A stretch of 64,000 nt of DNA from CAMEON01 sp045128275 (GTDB taxonomy: Bacteria; Bacillota; Clostridia; Oscillospirales; CAG-272), in the NCBI GenBank assembly GCA_045128275.1, contig JBGVRH010000017.1, positions 1 through 64,000 on the forward strand, in the 5' to 3' direction. This document shows positions 15,353 through 24,225 of this stretch, one piece after another. Position numbers and translations under genes: made by a program. The notes beneath the pieces were generated by a model. It made no database searches. It worked only from the letters and a program-made list of their open reading frames with translations, and was not told the DNA's origin. How positions within the stretch are numbered: position 1 is the first letter of the stretch; each line of letters starts with the position of its first letter.

Positions 15353-17125
15353 TTATTCCTCGGCAGCCTCAATGATGAGGTCGATGAGGGAACCGTCCTG
15401 CTTCACACGATTGTCCTCCACCTCGTAGAGGATATCGGCGGTGTCCAGCTTGCGGCTGAGACACACCGACAGGGCGGCGCGCAGAGCCTCGGGGGCACCC
15501 TCGCGGGAGACCATGCCCCGGGCGAAGTCGCTGTCCAGCTTGACCACCACACGGCCGTCCTCGGTGGTATAGGCCTTGGCCGAGATGAGGAAGGAGGCCG
15601 CCATACGGCTGGTGGCCTTGACTCTATCCACCGCTTCCGTCCATTGGCGCAGGGGGCGCAGGACACGCTGGGTAGCGGCGGGAGCAGGGGCTGCCGTGGG
15701 GGTGGGCTTGGGAGCGGGGGCAGGGGGTGCCTTCTTCTCGACGGGTCGGGGGGGGGGTGTCTCCGCCTTGGGGGTAGGTGCTTCCCTTCTTACGGGGGGC
15801 GGGGTGGGTTCGGTCATGCCGTAGTCCATGGGAGGCTCCCAGAATTCGGGGGGCATATCGGGAAGCGGGGGCTCGTCCATCACGGGGATCTCGGCGGCGG
15901 TGGCGGCGGCTACGGGCGTAGCGACGGGAGCGACGGGAGCGGCAGGGGCGGCCGTCTCTGCGGGTACGGCAGGGATCCCCGCCACCAGCTGCTCCTCGAT
16001 GCGGGAGAGACGGGTGAGGACCGACTCCACCGAGGTATCCAGGGCGGGGTCGCAGAGGCGGACCAGGGTGATCTCGCAGACGGTGCGCTTGACGGCATAG
16101 GACTTCTGCATGGCAAAGAGGGCGTCCTCCAAAAGGCCTATGTGGAACAGGAGAGTCTCTTTGGTGAACTTGGCCGAGATGGCGATGAGGGCTTCCCGCT
16201 CGCTGTCGGTGAGGTCGAGGTAGCGGGAGGGGTCTTTGACGGTCTTGGTGACCAGCATATCCCGATAGTAGCCGATCAGCTCCTGCCAGAAGACGGCGGG
16301 ATCGCGGGAGGCCGAGACCATGTCGTCGATGATCTCAAAGAGCAGGTCGAAGCTCTTGTCCGCGATGGCGTTTACCACGCGGCAGGTGCCCTCTCTGCCC
16401 GTGGTTCCGATGGTGCGGGTGACCAGCTCGGGAGTGATGGGCAGTCTTGCCCCCGCGCACAGCTCCAAAAGGCTGACGGCATCGCGCATTCCTCCCTGGG
16501 CCTGTCTGGCGATGAGGCGGGCGGCCTCCTCGGAGAGGTCGATCTCCTCCTCGCGGGCGATCTTATGGAGGCGGGCGCAGAGGTCGGCGGTGGAGATGCG
16601 GCGGAAGTCGAAGCGCTGGCAACGGGAGATGATGGTGGCGGGGAGCTTTTGCAGCTCGGTGGTTGCCAGGATGAAGACCACGTGCTCGGGAGGCTCCTCC
16701 AGGGTCTTCAGCAGAGCGTTAAAGGCCGAGGCCGAGAGCATATGCACCTCGTCGATGATGTAGACGCGGTATTTCAGCTCGGAGGGGGTATAGATGACCT
16801 CGTCGCGGATGTCGCGGATATCGTCCACGCCGTTGTTGGAGGCGGCATCCATCTCCAGCACGTCGGTGGCCGATCCCGCATCGATGGAGCGGCAGGCGGC
16901 GCACTCCCCGCAGGGGCCCGAGGCGGTGGGGTGGAGGCAGTTGACCGCCTTGGCCAGGATCTTGGCGCAGGTGGTCTTACCCGTACCGCGAGAGCCGCAG
17001 AACAGGTAGGCGTGGGAGAACTTCCCCGTGGCGCATTGGTATTTCAGTATGGACGTGATGTGATCCTGGCCGTAGACCTCGTCGAAGTGCGGCGGCCGCC
17101 ACTTGCGGTATAATGCCTGATGCAC
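15353..17125 (-). CDS. dnaX: DNA polymerase III subunit gamma/tau
   Basis: 590 residues from a GTG start at 17125, chosen because AAAGGAGG precedes it by 6 bp and the protein then begins HQALYRKWRP, the family N-terminus. AAA+ clamp-loader ATPase with Walker A GSRGTGKTTC (about 45-54), a four-Cys zinc module, Walker B with DEVHML, and sensor-1 ATTE. Domain III runs to about 370. A Pro/Ala-rich linker (about 390-490) precedes the C-terminal tau region. The linker is encoded partly by a run of ten C (plus-strand G run 15748-15757), a possible slippage site for making a shorter gamma form. Confidence 0.96.
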   Translation of the reverse strand: MHQALYRKWRPPHFDEVYGQDHITSILKYQCATGKFSHAYLFCGSRGTGKTTCAKILAKAVNCLHPTASGPCGECAACRSIDAGSATDVLEMDAASNNGVDDIRDIRDEVIYTPSELKYRVYIIDEVHMLSASAFNALLKTLEEPPEHVVFILATTELQKLPATIISRCQRFDFRRISTADLCARLHKIAREEEIDLSEEAARLIARQAQGGMRDAVSLLELCAGARLPITPELVTRTIGTTGREGTCRVVNAIADKSFDLLFEIIDDMVSASRDPAVFWQELIGYYRDMLVTKTVKDPSRYLDLTDSEREALIAISAKFTKETLLFHIGLLEDALFAMQKSYAVKRTVCEITLVRLCDPALDTSVESVLTRLSRIEEQLVAGIPAVPAETAAPAAPVAPVATPVAAATAAEIPVMDEPPLPDMPPEFWEPPMDYGMTEPTPPPVRREAPTPKAETPPPRPVEKKAPPAPAPKPTPTAAPAPAATQRVLRPLRQWTEAVDRVKATSRMAASFLISAKAYTTEDGRVVVKLDSDFARGMVSREGAPEALRAALSVCLSRKLDTADILYEVEDNRVKQDGSLIDLIIEAAEE

Positions 17126-17134
17126 GGGAAACCT

Positions 17135-17323
17135 CCTTTGGAAATGCAAAATGCAAAATTGATGTAGCCTTTTGCTTACGCAAAAGCCTATTCTATGATA
17201 AGAGCAGATAGGCGTGTCGAAGGAAGGCAAGCTTCCCCCGAGGGTTCAAATCAGGAGCTTAATGCAGAGTGCCACGCATGACCGTTCCTTGATTTTGCAT
17301 TTTGCATTTAGCATTTTGCATTT
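17135..17323. repeat. Family C heptad-arm repeat, copy 1 (AAATGCA)
   Basis: AAATGCA heptads at 17142-17158 face TTTTGCA heptads at 17293-17323. The inner part holds the hairpin CTTTTGCTTACGCAAAAG. It lies between the SRP RNA and the dnaX start. Confidence 0.75.
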
Positions 17324-17329
17324 AAAAAA

Positions 17330-17648
17330 GCAGTCCTCTGCTGTGAAAGAAGACCATACACCCCAACTTCGGGCTTCACGTCCCCGCGATCTTTCAGTTC
17401 CTTGCTCAGAACAGGCAACCTCGCGGCACATACGGTTTACCGCTTAATGCTGCTTGATCCCTCACCTGACATGGTTCACGGCTCCGCATTGCGCGAGACC
17501 CGTTCGTCAACACAAGAAAAAGAACTCAATTCGGAGAAGATTCGCTCTCAGGCGGGGGATCCACCCCTGCTGTAGCGGGTTGCAGGTATAGGGCTCCGCT
17601 ATCTCCCCGGCTGGTATGGCCTACTTTCACAGCAGAAGCACTGCTGAC
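17330..17648 (-). ncRNA. ffs: Signal recognition particle RNA, large bacterial type
   Basis: The minus strand carries the SRP54-binding S-domain core at 17444-17472: GTCAGGT, a GA/TC-closed GGGA tetraloop, then AAGCAGCATTAA. The 5' end (CTGCTGTGAAAG..GGCCATAC) pairs with the 3' end (GTATGGTC..CTTTCACAGCAG), giving the long Alu-containing form of about 300 nt known from Bacillus and Clostridia. A perfect promoter precedes it and a T-run follows. Placement immediately upstream of dnaX-ybaB-recR matches the Bacillus order. The RNA ends are estimates. Confidence 0.93.
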
Positions 17649-17654
17649 CGAGAT

Positions 17655-17683
17655 ATTATACCACACTTTACGGGATTTTGCAA
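17655..17683 (-). promoter_or_regulatory. Promoter of the SRP RNA
   Basis: Minus-strand TTGCAA, 17-bp spacer, perfect TATAAT. Confidence 0.85.
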
Positions 17684-17689
17684 GGGGGT

Positions 17690-17887
17690 TTTGAAAGATT
17701 CAAGGAAATTTCACATTTGGGGTGAATTGGAAAGATGAGATCCAAGGTGATCCAGGGGCAGGGGGGAAAGAACCATCTCAGACGCCGAAGTTTCTTTCCC
17801 CCCTCCCCAGGGTAGGATAGACTTGATCGAAAGGTAGCGGCTGCCCCAACCTCTCTAACTCCTTGGCTGGGGCTCCGCGGGGGAAAC
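17690..17887. repeat. Inverted repeats upstream of the SRP RNA
   Basis: CCAGGGGCAGGGGGGAAAGA (from 17752) pairs imperfectly with TCTTTCCCCCCTCCCCAGGG (to 17812). A second pair is GCCCCAA..GGCTGGGGC near 17853-17875. No gene is visible here. Confidence 0.55.
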
Positions 17888-17968
17888 ATACAAGTTACGA
17901 GATACCGTCCACAAGATAGACCGCAACCGATCCGCTCCCGTATCTTGTATCTCGTATCTTGTATCTAG
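17888..17968. repeat. Family D heptad-arm repeat, copy 3 (short)
   Basis: A left arm with TACGAGATAC and ACAAGATAG faces GTATCTTGTATCTCGTATC and TTGTATC. It abuts the stop codon of the next gene. Confidence 0.65.
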
Positions 17969-17969
17969 A

Positions 17970-18827
17970 TCAGATCCGCTCCAGCATCCCCTTCAGATTC
18001 TCAAAGCCCTTGGCGATGCCCTCGATGCAGTCCTCGCTGCCCTCGAACTCGATGGAGCAGTAGCCGTCGTAGCCGACGCGCTTGAGGATCTGGAGGCACT
18101 TCTCTACGTTCACGTCGCCCTCGCCTACGATGGCGCCCTTGAAGTAGTTACAGCCACGGGTCATGCCGTAGCCGGGCTTGGGCTCGGTGGACTTGTACAT
18201 ATCCTTAGCGTGGACGTGGAAGGCGTAGGGGGCCACGCGGGAGACGGCGGCGCAGTTGTCCTCGTCGGCGCAGACGAAGTTGCCCACGTCTACCAGCAGA
18301 CCGTAGTTATCGTGCGCCACGGCGTTGAAGAGCTGCTCCACGCGGTAGGAGTCCTGTGCGATGTAGCCGTGGTTCTCGGTGCAGGTCTTGATGCCCTTGG
18401 TGGCGGCGTACTCGGTGACGGCGCGGGTGTTCTCCGCGATGGTGGGGAGCATGAGGCCGAAGGAGCGGGAGGTGCCCGTCTTGCCCGTGCCGTAGCACAC
18501 GTCGTGGCGCATGACGGAACAGCCGAGAATAGCGGCGATATCCACCTGCTTTTTCAGTCTCTCCACCTCGGCGGCAGAGGCCTCGGGGGTGGCTTGGTAG
18601 AGGTTCCCGCCGATGGTGTAGGCGTTGATGGTCATGCCCAGGCGGTCGGCCTCGGCGCGGAGCTTGTGAGCGTAGGCCACCTGCTCCTCGTAGGAGGGGG
18701 CGGGGAGGTCGATGAACTCAATGGCCTCAAAGCCCATATCGTGAGCCTTCTGGATCACGTCGAAGTGGGCGAGCTTGCCCGCATTGATGTACTGCTGGAA
18801 GGAGTAGGAGCTGACGGAGATTTTCAT
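17970..18827 (-). CDS. Sugar phosphate isomerase/epimerase-like TIM barrel
   Basis: 285 residues of the xylose-isomerase-like AP-endonuclease-2 superfamily. Candidate metal ligands are in TCTENHG, LLVDVGNF, FHVHAKD and CSIEFEG, arranged as Glu, Asp, His, Glu in the usual order. It probably isomerises or epimerises a ketose, inositol or related substrate in the cytoplasm. Start has an AAAGGAATGC site. It lies downstream of a similar gene on the same strand, separated by a family C repeat, and is likely read from the promoter at 19979. Confidence 0.85.
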   Translation of the reverse strand: MKISVSSYSFQQYINAGKLAHFDVIQKAHDMGFEAIEFIDLPAPSYEEQVAYAHKLRAEADRLGMTINAYTIGGNLYQATPEASAAEVERLKKQVDIAAILGCSVMRHDVCYGTGKTGTSRSFGLMLPTIAENTRAVTEYAATKGIKTCTENHGYIAQDSYRVEQLFNAVAHDNYGLLVDVGNFVCADEDNCAAVSRVAPYAFHVHAKDMYKSTEPKPGYGMTRGCNYFKGAIVGEGDVNVEKCLQILKRVGYDGYCSIEFEGSEDCIEGIAKGFENLKGMLERI

Positions 18828-18857
18828 GGTTTAGCATTCCTTTCATGAAAGGGAGAG

Positions 18858-19078
18858 ATTGGAAATGCAAAATGCAAAATGCAAAATGCAAAATGGATGA
18901 AACATTTTGCCCACGGCAAAATGAAATTTAATGGTAAGGACAGGCACGGAGCTAACAGGAAGCGTACTTCCCTCTTATTGGAAAGATGACCAAATGCCAA
19001 TGCTCAACGCAAAGCGAAAACCGTTCTGCCGAGCGTAGCTCGGAGATTTTGCATTTTGCGTTTTGCATTTTGCATTCT
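18858..19078. repeat. Family C heptad-arm repeat, copy 2 (AAATGCA)
   Basis: Four AAATGCA heptads at the left face four TTTTGCA/TTTTGCG heptads at 19047-19076. Inside are hairpins CATTTTGCC..GGCAAAATG and CCGAGCGTAGCTCGG. The inserted element separates two genes of one operon. Confidence 0.85.
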
Positions 19079-19081
19079 ATC

Positions 19082-19939
19082 TCACTTGCCCATCACGGCG
19101 TTCAGATGCTCCACCGCCAGGCGGATATCCGCCTCGGGGGAGTTGCCGCACTCCCGCTCAATGGTGAGGAAGCCCTTGTAGCCGATCTCGTCCAGAGCGG
19201 CGAGGTAGGTGTCGAAGTGGACGTTGCCCTGACCCAGAGGCACTTCCGCGAAGTATTGAATGCCCTGGAACTCCTCGGGAACGGGATGCACCACGCCGTA
19301 GATGTACTCGGGGTTACCGCAGTGGAGCATAACGCCGTCTTTGGCGTGGGTGTGAACGATGTAGTCCTTCAGGTTGTGGACAGCGCCTACGGGATCGTCC
19401 CCCGTGACCATAACCAGGTTGGCGGGGTCGAGGTTGACGCCCACGCCCTTGGTGCCGCCCAGAGAGTCCAGGAACTTCTTGAGGTCAGCCGAAGTCTCGG
19501 GGCCGGTCTCCACGGCGAAGCGCGCGCCCACGGAGTCGGCGTACTCGGCCAGCTGGTAGCAGGCATCCTGCATGATCTTGTAGCGGTCGTGGCCTGGATC
19601 CTGGGGCACCACACCGATGTGGGTGGTGACGATGCCGCACTCCAGAGTGAGGGACAGGTCAACGATACGCTTGGACTTCTCAATGAGCTTGGGGTTCAGC
19701 TCGGCGTTACCGAAGCCGTGACCCAGATCGCCGCAGAGGGCAGAGAAGCGCAGGCCGTAGGATTTGAGCATATCCAGAAGCTCGGCGCACTTGGCGGGGG
19801 TCATATTCTCGGGGGCGTGCTCACCGTTGGTGGAGTACATTTGGATGCCCTTAGCGCCCACCTCGGCGGCCTTCTTGACGGCCTCGGGGGTGGGAAGACG
19901 GAAGGATTCCAGCATAACGCCGATGGGGAATTGATACAT
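19082..19939 (-). CDS. Sugar phosphate isomerase/epimerase-like TIM barrel
   Basis: 285 residues from ATG at 19939, preceded by ATGGAGGT (an in-frame ATG further upstream at 19954 is part of that site and rejected). Superfamily motifs: AVETGPE (Glu), VGVNLDPANL (Asp), VHTHAKDG (His-x-His) and LTIERECG (Glu). It is only distantly similar to the downstream protein, so the pair probably handles successive steps of one sugar pathway rather than being a recent duplication. Own promoter at 19979. Confidence 0.85.
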   Translation of the reverse strand: MYQFPIGVMLESFRLPTPEAVKKAAEVGAKGIQMYSTNGEHAPENMTPAKCAELLDMLKSYGLRFSALCGDLGHGFGNAELNPKLIEKSKRIVDLSLTLECGIVTTHIGVVPQDPGHDRYKIMQDACYQLAEYADSVGARFAVETGPETSADLKKFLDSLGGTKGVGVNLDPANLVMVTGDDPVGAVHNLKDYIVHTHAKDGVMLHCGNPEYIYGVVHPVPEEFQGIQYFAEVPLGQGNVHFDTYLAALDEIGYKGFLTIERECGNSPEADIRLAVEHLNAVMGK

Positions 19940-19978
19940 GGTTGGTACCTCCATGGGATGGATTTTGTTGGTATTTAT

Positions 19979-20007
19979 ATTTTACAATATGTGGGGGGAA
20001 ATGTCAA
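19979..20007 (-). promoter_or_regulatory. Promoter of the isomerase gene pair
   Basis: Minus-strand TTGACA, 17-bp spacer, TAAAAT. Confidence 0.75.
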
Positions 20008-20037
20008 GGGGATTTGGGGATTTTGTGGGGGAGATTC

Positions 20038-20206
20038 AAATTTGTGTTTATCGCTGAGCTTTGCTCAGCAGAGAGATACAAGATACGGAGATACAAGATA
20101 CAAGATATAGAACGGCTTTTGCCACAAGGTTATTTCATATCTTGTATCGGCCGAGCTTGCTCGGCGTGTATCTTGTAACTTGTATCTCACCGAAAAACTG
20201 CAATTT
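20038..20206. repeat. Family D heptad-arm repeat, copy 2 (GATACAA)
   Basis: Border TTTGTGTTTATCG and the hairpin CTGAGCTTTGCTCAG, then GATACAA units facing TATCTTGTATC units around CCGAGCTTGCTCGG, the same inner hairpin as copy 1; it closes with ACTGCAATTTT. It fills the gap between divergent genes. Confidence 0.8.
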
Positions 20207-20244
20207 TCCCCAAAACACTTTTTTCGCAAAATTTCAAATTCATC

Positions 20245-20273
20245 TTGCATATCTCCCCGCTTCGTGCTATAAT
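20245..20273 (+). promoter_or_regulatory. Promoter of uvrB
   Basis: TTGCAT, 17-bp spacer, TATAAT; 44 bp before the start codon. No LexA box (GAAC..GTTC) was seen nearby. Confidence 0.8.
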
Positions 20274-20316
20274 AAGATGAATAGATATACCCACCACAGA
20301 AAAGCACAGGTGATTT

Positions 20317-22320
20317 ATGGATACCTTCAAGCTCATAAGCGACTACACCCCCACGGGGGATCAGCCCGCCGCCATTGAGGGTCTGGTGGAGGGACTTGCC
20401 CGCGGGGAGCGGATGCAGACCCTTCTGGGCGTGACCGGCTCGGGTAAGACCTTTACCATGGCTAACGTCATCGCCCGCGCGAACCGCCCCACCATCATCC
20501 TGGAGCCTAACAAGACCCTGGCCGCCCAGCTCTGCTCCGAGATGCGGGCCTTCTTCCCCGACGCGGCGGTGGAGTACTTCGTCTCCTACTACGACTACTA
20601 CCAGCCCGAGGCCTACATCCCCGGCAAGGATATGTACATCGAAAAGGATGCCCTCATCAACGATGAGATCGACCGCCTCCGCCACTCGGCTACCTCGGCT
20701 CTCTTTGAGCGCAGGGACGTCATCATCGTGGCCTCCGTGTCCTGCATCTACTCCCTGGGTGATCCGTCGGAGTACAAGGATCTGGTGATCCCCCTCCGCC
20801 CGGGCATGATCATGAGCCGAGAGGAGCTGATCCGCAAGCTGGTGTTCAACAGCTACACCCGCAACGATATGAATCTGGTCCGCGACAGCTTCCGCGTGCG
20901 GGGGGACACCGTGGAGATCATCCCCGCCAACCAGAGCGAGACGGCTCTGCGGGTGGAGTTCTTCGACGAGGAGATCGACCGCCTGTCCGAGATCAACATC
21001 GTCACGGGAGAGCTGATCCGCCTTTTGTCCTATGCCGCCGTCTACCCCGCTACCCACTACGCCGTGTCCGACGAGAAAAAGGAGGCGGCGCTCTCCGAGA
21101 TCTGGCGGGAGATGGAGGAGCGAGTGGAGTTCTTCAAGTCGGAAAATAAGCTCATCGAGGCCCAACGCATCGAGGAGCGGGTGAAGTACGATATCGAGAT
21201 GCTCCGCGAGGTGGGGTTCTGCTCGGGGGTGGAGAACTACTCCCGCATCCTCACGGGACGAGAGCCCGGGGCGACTCCCTACACCCTCCTCAATTACTTC
21301 CCCGACGACTACATCATGTTCATCGACGAGTCCCACGTCACCATCCCCCAGGTAGGAGGCATGAGCGGCGGTGACACGGCGCGGAAAAAGAACCTCATCG
21401 ACTACGGCTTCCGTCTCCCCTCTGCCTACGATAACCGCCCCCTCTACTTTGAGGAGTTCGAGGAGCGCATGGGGCAGACCATCTTCGTCTCGGCTACCCC
21501 CGGCAAATACGAGACCGAGCATACCGACCGAGTGGTGGAGCAGATCATCCGCCCCACGGGACTGCTGGATCCCATCATCCACGTCCGTCCCATTGAGGGG
21601 CAGGTGGACGATCTCATGGGGGAGATCCGCACCCGTACCGACAAGGGCGAGCGGGTGCTGGTCACCACCCTCACCAAAAAAATGGCCGAGGATCTCACCG
21701 ACTATCTGGACGGAAACGGCATTAAAGTCCGCTACCTCCACCACGACGTGGACACCATGGAGCGTATGCAGATCATCCGCGACCTGCGTCTCGGGGTCTT
21801 CGACGTGCTGGTGGGCATCAACCTCCTCCGCGAGGGACTTGACCTCCCTGAGGTCTCCCTGGTGGCCATTCTGGATGCCGACAAGGAAGGCTTCCTCCGC
21901 GCCGAGCGGTCTTTGATCCAGACCATAGGCCGCGCCGCCCGTAACGAGAACGGCACCGTCATCATGTACGCCGATACCGTCACCCACTCCATGGAGGTGG
22001 CCATAAACGAGACCGCCCGCCGCCGCGCCATCCAGGATGCCTACAACAAGGCCCACGGCATCACCCCAAGGACCGTCATCAAGGACGTCCGCGACGTCAT
22101 CGAGATCGGCGCGAAGGAGGAGGACACCCGCCACAAGCGCAAGGGTACGGGCATCGAGGGCGTGGAGGACAAGTCTCCCAAGCGCAAGATGTCCGCCAAG
22201 GATCGAGAGGCTCTTATTGAAAAGCTAACCCGCGAAATGAAGCAGGCCGCGAGGGAGCTGGAGTTCGAGAAGGCGGCGTATATCCGCGACGAGATCGCGC
22301 GGATCAAGGCGGGTAAGTGA
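20317..22320 (+). CDS. uvrB: Excinuclease ABC subunit B
   Basis: 667 residues, normal length. Walker A GVTGSGKT at 38-45, the beta-hairpin segment YYDYYQPEAYIP that clamps the damaged strand, helicase motif II FIDESHV, motifs V/VI (INLLREGLDLPE and QTIGRAARN), and the C-terminal UVR motif (RELEFEKAAYIRDEI) that contacts UvrC. It verifies DNA damage delivered by UvrA. It heads a plus-strand stretch that ends with uvrA about 4 kb later; five genes of other or unknown function lie between. Confidence 0.98.
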   Translation: MDTFKLISDYTPTGDQPAAIEGLVEGLARGERMQTLLGVTGSGKTFTMANVIARANRPTIILEPNKTLAAQLCSEMRAFFPDAAVEYFVSYYDYYQPEAYIPGKDMYIEKDALINDEIDRLRHSATSALFERRDVIIVASVSCIYSLGDPSEYKDLVIPLRPGMIMSREELIRKLVFNSYTRNDMNLVRDSFRVRGDTVEIIPANQSETALRVEFFDEEIDRLSEINIVTGELIRLLSYAAVYPATHYAVSDEKKEAALSEIWREMEERVEFFKSENKLIEAQRIEERVKYDIEMLREVGFCSGVENYSRILTGREPGATPYTLLNYFPDDYIMFIDESHVTIPQVGGMSGGDTARKKNLIDYGFRLPSAYDNRPLYFEEFEERMGQTIFVSATPGKYETEHTDRVVEQIIRPTGLLDPIIHVRPIEGQVDDLMGEIRTRTDKGERVLVTTLTKKMAEDLTDYLDGNGIKVRYLHHDVDTMERMQIIRDLRLGVFDVLVGINLLREGLDLPEVSLVAILDADKEGFLRAERSLIQTIGRAARNENGTVIMYADTVTHSMEVAINETARRRAIQDAYNKAHGITPRTVIKDVRDVIEIGAKEEDTRHKRKGTGIEGVEDKSPKRKMSAKDREALIEKLTREMKQAARELEFEKAAYIRDEIARIKAGK

Positions 22321-22321
22321 A

Positions 22322-22500
22322 TTGAGGTTTAGGGGGAAGTTTGCACCCAACGAAATAATTGAAATCGTAGGGACCGGCGTCCAAGACGGTCCGTAAATAA
22401 CACACCCCCGACAACGAACATTCGTCGGTCGGTATCGGACCGTCGAGGACGCCGATCCCTACAGACCACGATTTCAACGCACCGATAAACCCAAATATGA
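22322..22500. repeat. Family F long cruciform repeat
   Basis: GAAATCGTAGGGACCGGCGTCC (from about 22360) pairs with GGACGCCG..CCCTAC..ACGATTTC. Nested inside are GACGGTCCG/CGGACCGTC and a CCGAC..GTCGG hairpin, for a foldback of about 120 bp. The right border is CGATAAACCCAAAT. No gene seen in this gap. Confidence 0.75.
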
Positions 22501-22528
22501 AATCACCAAAAGGAAAGGAGTTCCCACC

Positions 22529-22828
22529 ATGAAAACCGGCGCAACCGCCTCCATCCCCGTTGCCATGCTCTTCAAGAAATACTACTGCCACAGATGCGGC
22601 GAGCGTCTGAAGCGGCAAAAGGTCACCGAGACCCTGGACCCCGGTGCACCCGGATACGAGGCCGCCTGGAATCAGACCCACTCCGATATGCACATCGTCG
22701 GCAAGCGGGGCTCTATCTCGGTCTCCCACTACGTGTTCCGCTGTCCCGCCTGCGACACCACCATCACCTTCGAGGAGCAGGAGGATATCGCCGTCAAGCA
22801 GAAATACACGGGCTCCCGCATCTTATAA
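22529..22828 (+). CDS. Small zinc-ribbon protein
   Basis: 99 residues with CHRCG near 20-24 and CPAC near 73-76, spaced as a zinc ribbon with about 50 residues between knuckles. Mostly beta-strand in between. Not a recognised family; a soluble metal-binding protein is the safest description. It has a strong AAAGGAAAGGAG site. It is followed by a broken small membrane gene whose GTG start lies 14 bp after its stop. Confidence 0.65.
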   Translation: MKTGATASIPVAMLFKKYYCHRCGERLKRQKVTETLDPGAPGYEAAWNQTHSDMHIVGKRGSISVSHYVFRCPACDTTITFEEQEDIAVKQKYTGSRIL

Positions 22829-22842
22829 AGGAGACACACACC

Positions 22843-23070
22843 GTGAAAAAGCTACGCATCCATCTGTTCAACACCATCCTGTGGTACGTCATCTCGGCCA
22901 TGTGGACGGTCACTCTTGTTTTCCGCGTCACCGCCGAGGAAAAGGCATAGGTCCTCATCGGCATCACCTGCTTTACCCTGCTGGCTTCTCTGGCTTGCGC
23001 CGTCATCAATCATGGCAATTATCTGAAGGCCAAGAGATCCCCCGAGGATCATGAGGGCAATCACCAATAA
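22843..23070 (+). pseudogene. Small membrane protein gene interrupted by an in-frame TAG
   Basis: From GTG at 22843, preceded by AAAGGAG, the frame encodes a first membrane helix (LFNTILWYVISAMWTVTLVF) and then TAG at 22948. The same frame continues for 39 more codons with a second hydrophobic helix (VLIGITCFTLLASLACAVI) and a basic/acidic tail to TAA at 23070. The whole would be a 75-residue two-helix membrane protein. TAG is a normal stop elsewhere in the window (54423), so decay or a single-base error is the simplest reading; a real 35-residue product is also possible. Confidence 0.6.
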
Positions 23071-23098
23071 GATCAGATCAACAAAGGAGACGTATATC

Positions 23099-24133
23099 AT
23101 GAAGCACTATCTCATCCCCGAAACCGGCCACTTCTACAAGGCCAATCTCCACACCCACACCACCTGCTCCGACGGCTGCAAGACCCCCGAGGAGATCAAG
23201 GAGATCTACAAGGCTCACGGCTATTCCGTCATCGCCTACACCGACCACGATATCATGATCGACCACTCCGATCTCAACGACGAGGACTTCCTCGCCATCA
23301 CCTCCCACGAGGTGGAGACAAACGGCCCCGCCATGTTCGGAGATTTCGGTGAGTCTCCCTGCTACCATCTGAATTTCTACTCCCCCATCCCCGACCAGAC
23401 CGACTACGCCTGCCCCAACCCGGGCTACGCCTGGGGCAACGCCCGCGCCATCGCCGATACCCAGCCCCACTACAAGGGGGACTACCAGCGGATCTACTCG
23501 GTGGAGGGACAGAACGATATGATCGCCAAGGCCCGCGCCAAGGGCTACCTGGTGAGCTACAACCACCCCAACTGGTCCAAGCAATCCTACCCCGACTACA
23601 TCGGCCTGGAGGGCATCACCGCTCTGGAGGTCTACAACACGGGCTGTGCCGTGGGCGGCTGGACGCTGGACGAGAGCGACCACGTGCTGGACGAGTTCCT
23701 CATGCAGGGCAAGCGGGTCTACCCCGTGGCCACCGACGACAACCACGGCGAGCATGATATGTGCGGCGGCTGGGTGCGCTTCAAGGCCGAGTCCCTGACC
23801 TACGAGAACATCTTCAATGCCTACGCCAAGGGCGACTTCTACGCCTCCTGGGGTCCCGAGATCGATGGGCTGTACCTGGAGGACGGTGTCCTGAAGATGG
23901 ACTTCCCCGCTGATTCCCACGTCTGCCGTGTGGCGGTGCATTCCGCCTCCCGCTGGGCCGCCGCCCGCTACGGTGAGGACATGACCCACACCGAGGTGGA
24001 TCTCGCGGGCTTCTTCGGAGACATGGCGCGTCTGCGCTACCCCGATGACCGCGGCTATTTCCGCGTGGTGGTCTTTGACGACAAGGGTCGCAGGGCTATT
24101 ACCCGTGGGTATTTTCTGGATGAGCTGAAATAA
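23099..24133 (+). CDS. PHP-domain phosphoesterase
   Basis: 344 residues from ATG at 23099 with an AAAGGAG site. The first metal-binding motif is LHTHTTCSDG, followed by YTDHDIM and ITSHEVE, then SYNHPNW and DDNHGEHD; these fit the polymerase-and-histidinol-phosphatase (PHP) superfamily, metal-dependent phosphoesterases. A beta-rich C-terminal part of about 80 residues follows (DSHVCRVAVHS), as in PHP proteins acting on sugar- or nucleotide-phosphates. Substrate not known. No signal peptide, hence cytoplasmic. Confidence 0.85.
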   Translation: MKHYLIPETGHFYKANLHTHTTCSDGCKTPEEIKEIYKAHGYSVIAYTDHDIMIDHSDLNDEDFLAITSHEVETNGPAMFGDFGESPCYHLNFYSPIPDQTDYACPNPGYAWGNARAIADTQPHYKGDYQRIYSVEGQNDMIAKARAKGYLVSYNHPNWSKQSYPDYIGLEGITALEVYNTGCAVGGWTLDESDHVLDEFLMQGKRVYPVATDDNHGEHDMCGGWVRFKAESLTYENIFNAYAKGDFYASWGPEIDGLYLEDGVLKMDFPADSHVCRVAVHSASRWAAARYGEDMTHTEVDLAGFFGDMARLRYPDDRGYFRVVVFDDKGRRAITRGYFLDELK

Positions 24134-24144
24134 TTCGATCTGCC

Positions 24145-24181
24145 CTTGTAGGGAGCGACGCCCCCGTCGCTCCTACGGGCT
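24145..24181. repeat. Family F short inverted repeat
   Basis: GTAGGGAGCGACG and CGTCGCTCCTAC form a perfect-ended hairpin. It shares the GTAGGG..CG start of the larger family F element at 22322. Confidence 0.65.
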
Positions 24182-24225
24182 TCGTGCCGACCAAGGCACC
24201 CAAACCACCACACAAAGGAGCCAAC

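Noticed and set aside
22948..22950. TAG recoding (pyrrolysine or other read-through)
   Set aside because: TAG is an ordinary stop at 54423-54425, and no pyl genes or read-through signals are visible. Decay or an error is simpler.
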